A DNA stretch of 39,026 nucleotides. Origin: Silicimonas sp. Its GTDB lineage: Bacteria; Pseudomonadota; Alphaproteobacteria; Rhodobacterales; Rhodobacteraceae. Shown in pieces: positions 23,508 to 32,502 of the stretch (the first letter of the stretch is position 1; every line of letters begins with the position of its first letter). A model generated the notes under the pieces. It saw nothing but the letters and a program-made list of their open reading frames with translations, was not told the DNA's origin and ran no database searches. The translations under genes were made by a program, and so were the position numbers. The stretch is taken from contig JAJDZT010000081.1 in NCBI GenBank assembly GCA_022824525.1, positions 1-39,026 of the forward strand. The letters are read 5' to 3'.

Positions 23508-24279
23508 TCTGATTGGCCCGGATCTGAATTGGGGCGAACATGTCCGTCTGACGGATTTGAATGGCGCCGTTCTTCACAAGCTCCAGCGAAGCCGCGAAGT
23601 GAGACGCAGTCGCAGAGCGGCGGCGTTTCGGGTCGGACTCCCAGCCTTCCGGCAGGTAGGACAAGAGGTCAGTCCACTCTCCTGCATAGCCGATCAGGCC
23701 GCGCATGCGGTCCAAGGCTTGTTCAAGCGTCATGACATGGTCCCGATCCATCACGTACGGACGGAAGTCATCCTTTGTGCGGAGCCGTGCATAGCCCTGC
23801 ATCAGATCGAGCAACGTCGCCGTGTAGCGGACCTTACGGACGCGCGTCACGTCTTCAGGAATGCCCCGCACGAAGAAGTCGCGCCCTTTCTGATCCCGCG
23901 CCATCAGCTTTGCGGCGCAGTCCCGCATCGCGGAAAGGCGCTCAAGCTGGAAGGCGAGATGAGCCGCGAGTTCTTCGCCGGAGGGACCTTCGTCGGTCGG
24001 GTCAGGTGGCAGAAGAAGACGAGACTTCAGGAACGCAAGCCAAGCGGCCATCACGAGGTAATCGGCGGCAAGTTCGATCCGGAGCGTCTTGGCGCGTTCG
24101 ACGAAGGCCAGATATTGTTCTGCCAGCGCCAGAACGCTGATTTTTCGCAGATCGACCTTTTGCGTGCGCGACAGCATGAGCAGCAAGTCGAGCGGGCCTT
24201 CGAACCCGTCGACGTCGACGATCAATGCTTCCGCTGCCAGACGTTCTTCGACGTCATCGAACGCGATATCGCCGTCCAT
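23500..24279 (-). CDS. scpA: segregation and condensation protein A
   Basis: Kleisin subunit of the SMC-ScpAB complex for chromosome organisation. FEGPLDLLLMLSRTQKVDLR near the N-terminus is the SMC-neck-binding helix, YLVMAAWLAFLKSRLLLP follows at about 75, and a winged-helix end contains SHFAASLELVKNGAIQIRQ. The frame is open to 24345, but the ATG at 24279 has GGGAG six bases upstream, so I chose it (259 aa). The gene lies 46 bp after nagZ. Confidence 0.95.
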   Translation of the reverse strand: MDGDIAFDDVEERLAAEALIVDVDGFEGPLDLLLMLSRTQKVDLRKISVLALAEQYLAFVERAKTLRIELAADYLVMAAWLAFLKSRLLLPPDPTDEGPSGEELAAHLAFQLERLSAMRDCAAKLMARDQKGRDFFVRGIPEDVTRVRKVRYTATLLDLMQGYARLRTKDDFRPYVMDRDHVMTLEQALDRMRGLIGYAGEWTDLLSYLPEGWESDPKRRRSATASHFAASLELVKNGAIQIRQTDMFAPIQIRANQSG

Positions 24280-24325
24280 GCGCTGCTCCCTCAGGCGCCA
24301 ATATGGCTCTGCCTGCAATTCGGTT

Positions 24326-25315
24326 CTACCGAATGACACTTTCAATTAGGCTAAGAAACTCTGCTTCCAATGCCTGAATGTCAATATCTATTGGGGTACG
24401 TCGCGCTTTCAACGCAATATCTGCCCGATTGGCAGCTTCCGGCGTCATTGTGCCGGTTTCGGCGACGACACGCATTTCCTTCAGATCGCCATTGCAGTGC
24501 AACACGAGATCGCAGCCCGCAGCCAGCGCGTTTTGCGACCGGGTGCGCAAGTCACCCGACAACGCGCCCATGGAAATGTCGTCCGTCATGAGAAGACCGT
24601 TCAGTCCGACGTCCTGCCGCAACATCCTGATTCCCTCAGGAGACATGGTGACAGGTCGCTCCGGATCGACCGCCTCCAGAACGACATGCGCGGTCATGAC
24701 CATCGGCAGGTCGGCAAGGTGACGAAACGGCACGAAATCATAATGTTGGAGGTAATTGAGCGACGCCGTGATCCGCGGCAGTTCCTCGTGACTGTCCTGT
24801 ACCGCCAGACCATGGCCCGGCGCGTGTTTGATGACCGGAAGGCAGCCCGCATCCATCAGACCATCGGCGCAGGCTCCCGCCATGGCCACCACGACGTTCG
24901 CGTGCTCGCCATAACAGCGGTTGCGCAGAAACGGATGTGTCTTGTCTCGGGCAATATCAGCCGAGGGCGCACAGTTCACATCGACACCATGAGCCACAAG
25001 TTCCGCCCCGATGAGAAGCCCGCGAAGATACATCGCGCGCGCGCCCGCCCCGACTTGATCCAAAGGTGGCAACCATTCGCGCCAGTGCGGCGCGCGCATG
25101 CGCTGTACGCGCCCTCCTTCCTGGTCGATCAGGATGGGCGCATGCCACCCCACGCAATCGCGGAGATCAGCCGTCAAACGCCGGAGTTGCTCCGGCGTTT
25201 CGCAATTGCGCTGAAACAGGATGAAACCCCAGGGGGCAGCATCGCGGAAGAATGCTGCCTCCTCGGGGAGCAGGGACGGCCCGGCGGGCGCGAGGATATA
25301 CGCGCCCGTTACCAA
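24326..25315 (-). CDS. nagZ: beta-N-acetylhexosaminidase NagZ (GH3)
   Basis: Cytoplasmic glycosidase that removes GlcNAc from recycled anhydro-muropeptides. WGFILFQRNCETPEQL, LIDQEGGRVQRM and KHAPGHGLAVQDSHEELP (the catalytic His loop) mark the family; the catalytic Asp lies in LLMTDDISMGAL. The frame is open to 25399 across the end of the SPOR gene. The first sensible start is a TTG at 25315, which touches the SPOR TAG and has no ribosome site of its own, so translational coupling is likely. That gives 329 aa. The start is uncertain. Confidence 0.92.
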   Translation of the reverse strand: MVTGAYILAPAGPSLLPEEAAFFRDAAPWGFILFQRNCETPEQLRRLTADLRDCVGWHAPILIDQEGGRVQRMRAPHWREWLPPLDQVGAGARAMYLRGLLIGAELVAHGVDVNCAPSADIARDKTHPFLRNRCYGEHANVVVAMAGACADGLMDAGCLPVIKHAPGHGLAVQDSHEELPRITASLNYLQHYDFVPFRHLADLPMVMTAHVVLEAVDPERPVTMSPEGIRMLRQDVGLNGLLMTDDISMGALSGDLRTRSQNALAAGCDLVLHCNGDLKEMRVVAETGTMTPEAANRADIALKARRTPIDIDIQALEAEFLSLIESVIR

Positions 25316-25316
25316 G

Positions 25317-26321
25317 CTATTGATGAATAACGGGGATACAGTTGGTGCCGTCAGCCACGATAACCGCGCAGAAGCGTCGTGCATCTGCCAGATCGTCAAA
25401 GCCCATTACGCGGAGACGGTAGAATTCACGTCCACCGGACTGCACTTCCTGGATCACGCGAGACTTGTCGACGAAGTAGTCCGAGTAAAGCGCTTCGGTC
25501 GAAGCCCACTCGGCGCGCGCGACATCGGGACTGGAAAAGGCCCCCAACTGAACAAGCCGCGTTCCGGAAGCGATCTGCTCAACGGCGACTTCACCTTCCT
25601 GCACGGCCGGTGCGCTGATCGAGACCGGCTGAAGGTTCGTCGGGCGCACCAAAGGACGCGGTGTCGCGACCGGCACGCTTGCAGCAGCCTCCACCTTCAG
25701 AACGGCTGGTTCCGGACGCAGGTCCAGATCAGCAAGTGCCGCTGCGACGGCAAGATCGGTCGCGGATTGAGCCGCCTCGGTCGTCGCTGCGACTGCGCTC
25801 TCGGGCTCTGCTTCCAACACGGTTGATGACAATGCGGGCGCCGCTTCTTCGATCGTATTCGAAAGGGCAATCGCATCAATGGACGTTGGTTCGGTCACCG
25901 GGGCGATCCGTTGTTGGGAGGCCGCCTCGTTCGCCACGATGTTCGTTTCCGGTTCCGGCGCAACAGCCGGAAGTTCGGCCATTGCAAGGTCTTCGTCTTC
26001 GTTCAGCGTTGCTGGCGCGGGCGCCAGAACAACCTGCTCCGACGGGGCTGCCTCGACATTGCTTTCTGCGATCCGGTTAACGGTCAAACCCTGATATTCG
26101 CTTGCGAGTCCGCCCGGCTCTTCCGGAGCGACGCGCATGGGGCCCTCCAAAGCGCGCACGACCGGCACGCCGGTCACGTCACGTTGCCAGAGTTTCCAAC
26201 CCCAGGTCGCGAGTCCCGCGATCAAAACAAGTGAAAGGATTGCGCCGCCCCAGTTCAGGACTGCCGCGAACGTGCCCCCTTCATCGGACGCACGATAGTC
26301 GTCATAGCTGAATGCCGCCAT
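25317..26321 (-). CDS. SPOR-domain inner-membrane protein
   Basis: 334-aa bitopic protein. It has a short cytoplasmic start, one membrane helix (about 20-41: AAVLNWGGAILSLVLIAG), an acidic Ala/Glu/Val-rich periplasmic linker of about 190 residues, and a C-terminal SPOR domain (TRLVQLGAFSSPDVARAEW ... FYRLRVMGFDDLADARRFC) that binds denuded septal peptidoglycan. It is probably a cell-division or cell-wall protein, consistent with its operon with nagZ. The frame is open to 26423; GAGG stands eight bases before the ATG at 26321, which I chose. Confidence 0.92.
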   Translation of the reverse strand: MAAFSYDDYRASDEGGTFAAVLNWGGAILSLVLIAGLATWGWKLWQRDVTGVPVVRALEGPMRVAPEEPGGLASEYQGLTVNRIAESNVEAAPSEQVVLAPAPATLNEDEDLAMAELPAVAPEPETNIVANEAASQQRIAPVTEPTSIDAIALSNTIEEAAPALSSTVLEAEPESAVAATTEAAQSATDLAVAAALADLDLRPEPAVLKVEAAASVPVATPRPLVRPTNLQPVSISAPAVQEGEVAVEQIASGTRLVQLGAFSSPDVARAEWASTEALYSDYFVDKSRVIQEVQSGGREFYRLRVMGFDDLADARRFCAVIVADGTNCIPVIHQ

Positions 26322-26435
26322 TGCTTTTGCCTCAATTCGCCCCGGGTTTTTCCCGGTGGTCACCACTGCTCTCGACATCGGCGGGATGCTTGTTTTTGGG
26401 TGCATTTCCTCGACCGAAATCAAGTTAAGTGTACC

Positions 26436-26444
26436 TTATCCACA
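26436..26444 (+). promoter_or_regulatory. perfect DnaA box in the 548-bp intergenic region
   Basis: TTATCCACA matches the DnaA consensus exactly. It lies 115 bp before the SPOR-gene start. A single box can occur by chance or act in regulation; no cluster of boxes or AT-rich unwinding element is seen near it. Confidence 0.4.
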
Positions 26445-26569
26445 GGATATGGCAACGGTTACGAGCCTGATGGACGGTTTTTACCGGTGCGGGTCGCGGG
26501 GGATACCGCGGTGAGGTCTTAACGCGCCGAACCGTGTAGCATCTGGCAGGCAAAAGGGAGTAGAGGTTA

Positions 26570-26716
26570 ATGCAGGAAAACAAGGCGAAACGGGCGAAAT
26601 CGGCACGTCGGTATTACGTCGGTGCTACGTCGGCGTTGCGTCGGTGCATCCGATCGGAACCCGATCCCGGAGGCTCCGGGCTGCCGAGTTTGTTAAGAGA
26701 TGTTGAGATTTGGTGA
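26570..26716 (+). CDS. doubtful 48-aa basic ORF
   Basis: ATG at 26570 with GGGAG nine bases upstream opens a frame of 48 codons starting MQENKAKRAKSARRYYVGAT. The middle of the frame is made of the 11-bp tandem repeat, which shifts frame every unit, so the peptide is not itself repetitive. The ribosome site is the only positive sign. It may instead be an untranslated transcript. Confidence 0.25.
   Translation: MQENKAKRAKSARRYYVGATSALRRCIRSEPDPGGSGLPSLLRDVEIW
26605..26648 (+). repeat. four tandem 11-bp repeats
   Basis: ACGTCGGTATT, ACGTCGGTGCT, ACGTCGGCGTT and GCGTCGGTGCA follow each other without gaps. The seven-base head CGTCGGT/C is conserved and the spacer varies, so the same face of the helix is presented about every turn, as in iterons or multi-site operators. 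The repeat lies between a DnaA box (26436) and element copy 2 (26745). Confidence 0.7.
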
Positions 26717-26744
26717 ATGTCTGGTTTGAGCCCTTACTTACCAG

Positions 26745-26926
26745 ATTGCGCGCCTTCCGGCGCACACGATGCTTCGCATCTGCCTGCGGCAGCTGCATTC
26801 AAGTGCGTATTTGAAAAGAGATGAAGAGGCTTTTCTTCCTGGTTCCAATACGCTGGGGAGCCTTTCGCAGGGAGACCGGGCGGAGCCCCTCAAACAAAGG
26901 ATCGCGTGCGCCGGAAGACGCGCAAT
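26745..26926 (-). repeat. 182-bp palindromic element, copy 2 (MITE-like)
   Basis: Same element as 4341-4522 in reverse orientation and of identical length. The terminal inverted repeats extend outwards here by TACCAG/CTGGTA (26739-26932). One base in the right end is changed (GGAAGA for GGAAGG). The left flank 26725-26744 matches the left flank of copy 1 in direct orientation. It lies 46 bp beyond the argS stop codon. The remaining bases of 26424-26971 not covered by listed items show no gene. Confidence 0.85.
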
Positions 26927-26971
26927 CTGGTAGACTTCACTTTGTCCCGCATACCCACCATTCGCCCTGCC

Positions 26972-28696
26972 TCAGCGCATCTCCTCAACCGGCGTGACGC
27001 CGAGGATGCCCAGACCGTTCGCGATTACCACCGCCACTGCGCGCGGCAAGGCGATCTTGGCTGCCGTGGCTTGTGGGTTGCCTACGTGGAGGAAGCGCAG
27101 GGCGGGTTTGTCGTTGCCCTTGTTCCAGAGCGCGTGGAACTCGGAGGCCAGTTCGTAGAGGTAGAAGGCAACGCGGTGCGGCTCGTGGTTCCGGGCGGCA
27201 ATCTCGACGAGGCGCGGCCATTCGGCGAGTTTCTTGGCCACGGCGAATTCGGCCTCGTCTTCAAGTTTCGCGTTGTCGGACCAATCGAGATGCATCTCCT
27301 CGGCCTTCCGCATGACGGAGCGAATACGGGCGTGGGCGTACTGGACGTAGAAGACGGGATTGTCCTTCGATTGTTCGACAGCCTTGTCGAAATCGAAGTC
27401 CAAAGGCGCGTCGTTCTTCCGCGTCAGCATGACGAACCGCGCGACATCGGCGCCCACCTGTTCGACAACGTCGCGGAGGGTCACGAAGGTCCCTGCCCGC
27501 TTGGACATCTTGAACGGTTCACCGTTCTTGTAGAGCTTCACCAGTTGCGTGAGCTTGATGTCGAGCGGCACACGCCCGTCCGAGAGCGCGCTGACGGCGG
27601 CATTCATCCGTTTGACGTAGCCCCCGTGATCGGCACCAAAGATGTCGATCAGTTCGTCATAGCCCCGTTCGATCTTGTCCCAGTGGTAGGCAATATCCGG
27701 GGCGAAATACGTCCAGGAGCCGTCAGATTTCATGATCGGGCGGTCCACGTCATCCCCATGCTCGGTTGACTTGAACAGCGTCTGCTCACGCGGTTCCCAA
27801 TCTTCGGGCACCTTGCCTTTGGGAGGCTCAAGCGTGCCGCGATAAATCAGACCCTTCTTGTCGAGTTCGTTGATCGCGTCTTCGATCCGACCGGTGCCGT
27901 AGAGAGACTTTTCCGAATAGAACTTGTCCATGGTCACGCCGATGGCCGCGAGGTCTTCGCGGATCAGTTCCATCATCTTGTCGGTCGCGAATTCGCGGAT
28001 GTCTTCCAGCCAGTCCTCTTCGGGAAGGTTCAGAAGACGCGCGCCGTACTTTTCCTTCAGCGCCTCACCGATCGGGATGAGGTAGTCGCCCGGATAGAGA
28101 CCTTCCGCAATCTCCGGGTTCAGGCCATTGGCCTCCCGGTAGCGCTCGAACGCAGACCGCGCGAGCACATCGACCTGTGCGCCGCCGTCGTTGATGTAGT
28201 ATTCCCGGGTGACGTCATAACCTGCGAAGGCAAGGAGCGAGGCGAGCGCGTCGCCGAACACCGCGCCCCGCGTGTGCCCCACGTGAAGCGGGCCGGTCGG
28301 ATTGGCGGAAACGTATTCAACGTTGACCTTGACCCCGGCGCCCATCCCGGAGTGGCCGAACGTCTTTCCGGCATCGATGGCTTCGGCCACGACGTCGTGC
28401 CAGACAATCGGCACGAGGCGCAGGTTCAGGAACCCCGGGCCGGCCACTTCTGCCGTTTCGATTTTCGGATCTTCGGCAAGCCGCTCGGCCAGGCGTTCGG
28501 CGATTTGGCGCGGCGGTTGCCCTGCCGCCTTCGCCAGAACCATGGCGGCATTTGTCGCCATGTCGCCGTGAGCTGTATCGCGGGGCGGTTCGACCGCGAC
28601 ATTGCCCCAGGAAAGCCCGCTCGGCAAAAGGCCCTCTGCGACCATCGCATCAAGGGTTTCGATGACGCTTGTTCTGATTTCGGCAAAAATGTTCAT
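26972..28696 (-). CDS. argS: arginyl-tRNA synthetase
   Basis: Class I synthetase charging tRNA-Arg. The N-terminal Add-1 domain covers about 1-115. The HIGH-type motif is in [20 protein letters not shown] at about 130, and the KMSKR-type loop is [16 protein letters not shown] at about 390. A C-terminal anticodon-binding DALR domain ends in the usual [13 protein letters not shown]. At 574 aa it has normal length. It is divergent from the flavoprotein gene at 28787 over 90 bp. Confidence 0.98.
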   Translation of the reverse strand: MNIFAEIRTSVIETLDAMVAEGLLPSGLSWGNVAVEPPRDTAHGDMATNAAMVLAKAAGQPPRQIAERLAERLAEDPKIETAEVAGPGFLNLRLVPIVWHDVVAEAIDAGKTFGHSGMGAGVKVNVEYVSANPTGPLHVGHTRGAVFGDALASLLAFAGYDVTREYYINDGGAQVDVLARSAFERYREANGLNPEIAEGLYPGDYLIPIGEALKEKYGARLLNLPEEDWLEDIREFATDKMMELIREDLAAIGVTMDKFYSEKSLYGTGRIEDAINELDKKGLIYRGTLEPPKGKVPEDWEPREQTLFKSTEHGDDVDRPIMKSDGSWTYFAPDIAYHWDKIERGYDELIDIFGADHGGYVKRMNAAVSALSDGRVPLDIKLTQLVKLYKNGEPFKMSKRAGTFVTLRDVVEQVGADVARFVMLTRKNDAPLDFDFDKAVEQSKDNPVFYVQYAHARIRSVMRKAEEMHLDWSDNAKLEDEAEFAVAKKLAEWPRLVEIAARNHEPHRVAFYLYELASEFHALWNKGNDKPALRFLHVGNPQATAAKIALPRAVAVVIANGLGILGVTPVEEMR

Positions 28697-28786
28697 GGGA
28701 CTACCCTTGCGGCTTTCGAGGGACGGTCTACCAATAGTTTGCGCAAGGTCAACGACCTCGCACGCGCGGAAAAATGGAGAAGTGCC

Positions 28787-30385
28787 GTGGAATCTCTCGC
28801 CGTCGACCTACGAACCATGACACGCACGCCTCTGCAGCCCTCCCACGTGGAGCGCTTGAGGGAGATTGGGACAGAACGCACCTTCCAGCCCGGCGATACT
28901 CTGGCGGAGTTCGGCGAGGAGGCGAACAGTTTCTTTTACATTCTCGACGGAGAAGCAGAGGCGATCGACCCGGTGACGGGAGAGCGATACGGGGACGGCG
29001 CAACGCTTGGACCCACGCAGTTTGGTGGAGAAATCTCGCTGCTGGCTGGCGGCCACGTGATGCTTGGCGTACGCGCAGTCCGCGAAACCCGCGTGATCTG
29101 GGTCGAACGCGATGACCTTCTGTCCCTCATGGCTGAAGTTCCGGAGCTTTCGGACATTGTCGTGACCGTTCTTGCCGGACGCAGGCGACGGTTGCTGGAG
29201 TCCAACCAAGCTGGATTGACGGTGCTGGGCGCGGATCAGGACGCAACGCTCCGCGAAATCGCCGCTTTCGCAGGCAGAAACCGTATCCCTGTACGTTCGC
29301 TCGACATCGATGACCCCGAACGAGAAAAGTACTGTGACATCTCAGGAGCTGCGCCGGGCATCTATTTCGGGCGGACCCGCATCGAAGACCCGACCCCCAG
29401 AAAGATCGCCCGTATCCTTGGGCTCGACAGGTCGATTTCCGGTCAAGTCGTCGATGTGTTGATCGTTGGCGGTGGGCCGTCTGGCGTGGCGGCTGCCGTT
29501 TATGCCGGGGCGGAAGGCCTTTCTGCACTGGTTCTCGAAGACCTGGCCATCGGCGGACAGGCTGGCACATCGAGCCGGATCGAGAACTACATGGGCTTCC
29601 CCACCGGAATTTCAGGAGCAGACCTTTGCTGGAGGGGCGAGGTTCAGGCCATGAAGTTCGGCATTCGTTTCGCGGTGCCCCGCTGTGCCGTCCACATGAG
29701 CAAGCAAGCGGATGGAACGTTCTGCGTCGACTTGGAGGATGGCAGCCAAGTTTGCGCCCGCGCCGTGATCGTGGCGACCGGAGTTCAATACCGTCGTCTT
29801 CCGATTGACCGCTTGGAGGAGTTCGAAAGCAACGGCATTTACTATGCCGCCACGGATGTGGAAGCGCGATACTGCCGGAAAACGGAAGTCGTGGTGATCG
29901 GTGGAGGGAACTCTGCCGGGCAAGCCGCGATGTTCCTCAGTCGCACGGCGGACCACGTCCATTTGTTGGTGCGCTCGAACTCGCTTGCAGCGTCGATGTC
30001 AGATTATTTGAGCGACCGGCTGGAAAAAGACCCCTCGATAACAATTCACTACGAGACGCAAATGACGGCAGTGCATGGCGACGCACGTTTGGACGCGATA
30101 GAGGTGACCAGAAACGGCGAAACGCGCCGGATCGACACAAACGGGGTCTTCGTTATGGTTGGGGCCGCCCCCAACACAAGTTGGCTTTCCGACCTCGTGC
30201 GACTGGACGGAAAAGGCTTTGTGTTTACTGGGCGCGACGCCGGTGGCGGCTCTGCCTACGAGACCTCGCACCCGGGAATTTTCGCGGTGGGAGACGTTCG
30301 GTCAGGTTCCGTTAAGCGTGTGGCTTCCGCTGTGGGCGAAGGCTCGGTCGTAATTTCGCAAGTTTGGTCTTTCCTGAATGATTAG
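28787..30385 (+). CDS. cyclic-nucleotide-binding domain fused to thioredoxin-reductase-like flavoprotein
   Basis: 532-aa fusion. Residues about 15-130 form a cNMP-binding beta barrel ([30 protein letters not shown]). About 140-200 resembles a degenerate thioredoxin-like segment ([20 protein letters not shown]). From about 220 there is a TrxR-type FAD/NAD(P)H fold with GGGPSG (about 227), [17 protein letters not shown] and GGGNSAGQA (about 372), ending in [21 protein letters not shown]. The redox-active CATC of thioredoxin reductase is absent: the position reads [12 protein letters not shown] with one cysteine. So it is an oxidoreductase of another kind, perhaps gated by a ligand. The GTG at 28787 has GGAG seven bases upstream. 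The substrate is unknown. Confidence 0.9.
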   Translation: MESLAVDLRTMTRTPLQPSHVERLREIGTERTFQPGDTLAEFGEEANSFFYILDGEAEAIDPVTGERYGDGATLGPTQFGGEISLLAGGHVMLGVRAVRETRVIWVERDDLLSLMAEVPELSDIVVTVLAGRRRRLLESNQAGLTVLGADQDATLREIAAFAGRNRIPVRSLDIDDPEREKYCDISGAAPGIYFGRTRIEDPTPRKIARILGLDRSISGQVVDVLIVGGGPSGVAAAVYAGAEGLSALVLEDLAIGGQAGTSSRIENYMGFPTGISGADLCWRGEVQAMKFGIRFAVPRCAVHMSKQADGTFCVDLEDGSQVCARAVIVATGVQYRRLPIDRLEEFESNGIYYAATDVEARYCRKTEVVVIGGGNSAGQAAMFLSRTADHVHLLVRSNSLAASMSDYLSDRLEKDPSITIHYETQMTAVHGDARLDAIEVTRNGETRRIDTNGVFVMVGAAPNTSWLSDLVRLDGKGFVFTGRDAGGGSAYETSHPGIFAVGDVRSGSVKRVASAVGEGSVVISQVWSFLND

Positions 30386-30540
30386 AGCGCTTTAGCGACC
30401 TATCCTCAGCGTTCAGAACTCGGTTTGTCCCTTCCGACCAACACGCGAAGGGCACGGCAAAGTTTTCAAGTCGCCCAATTTTTGCCCATTTACCATGAAA
30501 TTTAGCCAGAAGACGCATCGTTTTGAGAGTGAGAGGTTGC

Positions 30541-31194
30541 ATGCTTCATCAAACACCTATCCGCCTTGCCCTAATCGCATTGATCGCCGCCACTCCTGCT
30601 CCCGGGTTGAACGATGCGGCCCACGCAGGCAGCTCATCACGTGCTGATACCCGTCACACCCTCGCCGAAGACGAAGCCTCCGAGGTCAAGTCGGCCCGCA
30701 GCGCCAAGCGCAGGGCGACGCGAAGCTCCGGTGCAACCGAGGAAACACAAGTCACACAGAATCGCGGCAAGCGCTCGCGCCGCGCACCAGGCAAGGCGGA
30801 AGACGCTCCGGCGATGATTGCAACAGCGCAAACGGTTGAGACGGATTTCGTCGCGCTGGCTCAAACCAAGTCGGACGATATCGCAAAGCACATTCGAACC
30901 GGTGACTTTGAAGGCGCGCTCGGCGTTCTGGCGCTTTACCAACTGACCGGCAAAGCAGCGGCTCAGATGCCGCTTACTCCGGTCGAGATGAGGGCGCTTG
31001 GCGATCTGACAGACGAAACAGACCTCGCCACGATCATCGAGAAGACGGAAGCCCAACTGATGGACGCGTCCGGCGACACTGCCATGCTTGACGCCGTCGC
31101 CGAAGCGCTTGGTATTCCGCGCCCGGTCGATGTTCCGGCGGGACGCGTGAACCTTGGCGCCTATCTGGCGACCGAGGCTGCATCCAACGGCTGA
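30541..31194 (+). CDS. secreted/periplasmic protein of unknown function
   Basis: 217-aa protein with a signal peptide (RLALIALIAATPAPG core, likely cut after AAHA at about 30). A Ser/Arg/Lys-rich low-complexity stretch follows (about 30-95, SAKRRATRSSGATEE). The C-terminal domain is helical (about 105-217: DFVALAQTKSDDIAKHIRTG, then GVLALYQLTGKAA). I recognise no family. AGAGG lies just before the ATG. It is co-directional with the flavoprotein gene but separated by 155 bp, which holds only an imperfect hairpin (CCCTTC/GAAGGG, 30429-30452). Confidence 0.8.
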   Translation: MLHQTPIRLALIALIAATPAPGLNDAAHAGSSSRADTRHTLAEDEASEVKSARSAKRRATRSSGATEETQVTQNRGKRSRRAPGKAEDAPAMIATAQTVETDFVALAQTKSDDIAKHIRTGDFEGALGVLALYQLTGKAAAQMPLTPVEMRALGDLTDETDLATIIEKTEAQLMDASGDTAMLDAVAEALGIPRPVDVPAGRVNLGAYLATEAASNG

Positions 31195-31235
31195 GCCGGC
31201 AACAGAAAGAGGCTATTCCGGCTGGCAAGCGCTTG

Positions 31236-32381
31236 TCAGGCGCTGCCAAGGATGAATTTTTCGTGGCATTGCAACGCGAAGCGATCGGTCATTCCGGCGA
31301 TATAGTCGGAGACGATACGCGCAAGCTCGACTTCTGAGGCGACGTTCTCCACGTCCTTGCGCCATTGCTTCGGAAGGTTTTCCGGATGGTTGAGGAAAAA
31401 CGGGAACAGGTCGCGCACGACCTGTGTCACCTGTTGGCGCATCACCACGACGGTTGGCGCGCGGTACATCCGTTCGAACAGGAAGGCGCGGATTTGCTTC
31501 AGGTCTTCGAAGACAGGCTGTGAAAAGCGGATAATCTGCTGACCGGCGCGACGCACGTCCTCCGCCGATTGCGGGGCGATTTCACTCAGGCTTCGTTCCG
31601 CAACGCCGATGACATCTTCAACCAAAATGCCGAAGAACCGACGCAAAGCCTCGTGGCGACGGCGGTAGTAATTGAGCCCGGGATAGAGCGCATCGACACG
31701 CGCAAAACAGTCCTTGAGGATCGGCAGCTCTGCCAACTCATCGGTCGAAAACAGTTCCGCTCTCAACCCGTCGTGCAGGTCATGGTGGTTGTAGGCGACA
31801 TCATCCGAGATCGCCGCCACCTGCGCCTCCGCGCTCGCATAGGTTTCAAGTTCCAGGTCCTGTTGCGACTGATAGTCGACGAGTGCCCAAGGCAGTTCTC
31901 CGACGACCGGACCATTGTGTTTGGCAATCCCCTCAAGGGTTTCCCAGGTGAGGTTCAACCCGTCAAACTGTGCATAGTGCCGTTCCAGTGCCGTCACGAT
32001 CCGAAGCGCCTGCGCGTTGTGATCAAATCCGCCATAGGGCGCCATCGCCTCGGAAAGCGCATCCTCGCCCGTGTGTCCAAAGGGGGGATGACCAAGGTCA
32101 TGCGCGAGAGCAACGGCTTCGGTCAGTTCCGCGTTCAGCCCAAGGGCACCGGAGATGGTGCGCGCGACCTGCGCCACTTCGATTGAATGCGTCAGGCGGG
32201 TCCGGAAGTAATCACCTTCGTGCTCAATGAATACTTGCGTCTTGTGTTTCAGCCGCCGGAACGCACTCGCATGGATGATGCGATCACGATCCCGCTGAAA
32301 GCAGGACCGAAAGGTGCTTTCGTCCTCGTCATAAAGCCGTCCCCGACTGTCCTCGGGGCGCGACGCGTATGGGGCGGTCAT
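31236..32381 (-). CDS. dgt: deoxyguanosinetriphosphate triphosphohydrolase-like protein
   Basis: HD-domain phosphohydrolase that cleaves dNTPs to the nucleoside and triphosphate. The HD metal site is seen in TRLTHSIEVAQVAR (about 62) and ALAHDLGHPPFGHTGEDAL (about 92), with a further Asp in DDVAYNHHDLHDGL (about 192). The 381-aa length fits the type 2 subfamily. It is divergent from erpA over about 120 bp. A GGCAAGCGC...GCGCTGCC hairpin at 31222-31245 overlaps its stop codon. Confidence 0.95.
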   Translation of the reverse strand: MTAPYASRPEDSRGRLYDEDESTFRSCFQRDRDRIIHASAFRRLKHKTQVFIEHEGDYFRTRLTHSIEVAQVARTISGALGLNAELTEAVALAHDLGHPPFGHTGEDALSEAMAPYGGFDHNAQALRIVTALERHYAQFDGLNLTWETLEGIAKHNGPVVGELPWALVDYQSQQDLELETYASAEAQVAAISDDVAYNHHDLHDGLRAELFSTDELAELPILKDCFARVDALYPGLNYYRRRHEALRRFFGILVEDVIGVAERSLSEIAPQSAEDVRRAGQQIIRFSQPVFEDLKQIRAFLFERMYRAPTVVVMRQQVTQVVRDLFPFFLNHPENLPKQWRKDVENVASEVELARIVSDYIAGMTDRFALQCHEKFILGSA

Positions 32382-32467
32382 GCGCCTGCCTGTTTTGCCT
32401 GTCTTTTGCCCCGTATAGCGGGTTATCGCAGAGGAAACACGCCGGAAGTTTCGACATATGCAGTGCC

Positions 32468-32502
32468 TTGCACGACGTGTCCGACGCCCCTATTTTCAAT
32501 CT
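32468..32502 (+). promoter_or_regulatory. erpA promoter, predicted leaderless start
   Basis: TTGCAC (32468-32473), 17 bp, TATTTT (32491-32496), then six bases (CAATCT) and the erpA ATG. The predicted first base is the A of the ATG. No Shine-Dalgarno sequence is present in the preceding 20 bases, which supports a leaderless message. This is inference. Confidence 0.5.

Noticed and set aside
26570..26716. 48-aa ORF over the tandem repeat as evidence of a repeat protein
   Set aside because: The repeat unit is 11 bp, so the frame changes each unit and the peptide is not repetitive; kept only as a low-confidence ORF.
28274..28786. Upstream extension of the flavoprotein frame into argS
   Set aside because: It is antisense to argS; the GTG at 28787 has a strong ribosome site and begins the cNMP domain at a normal distance.
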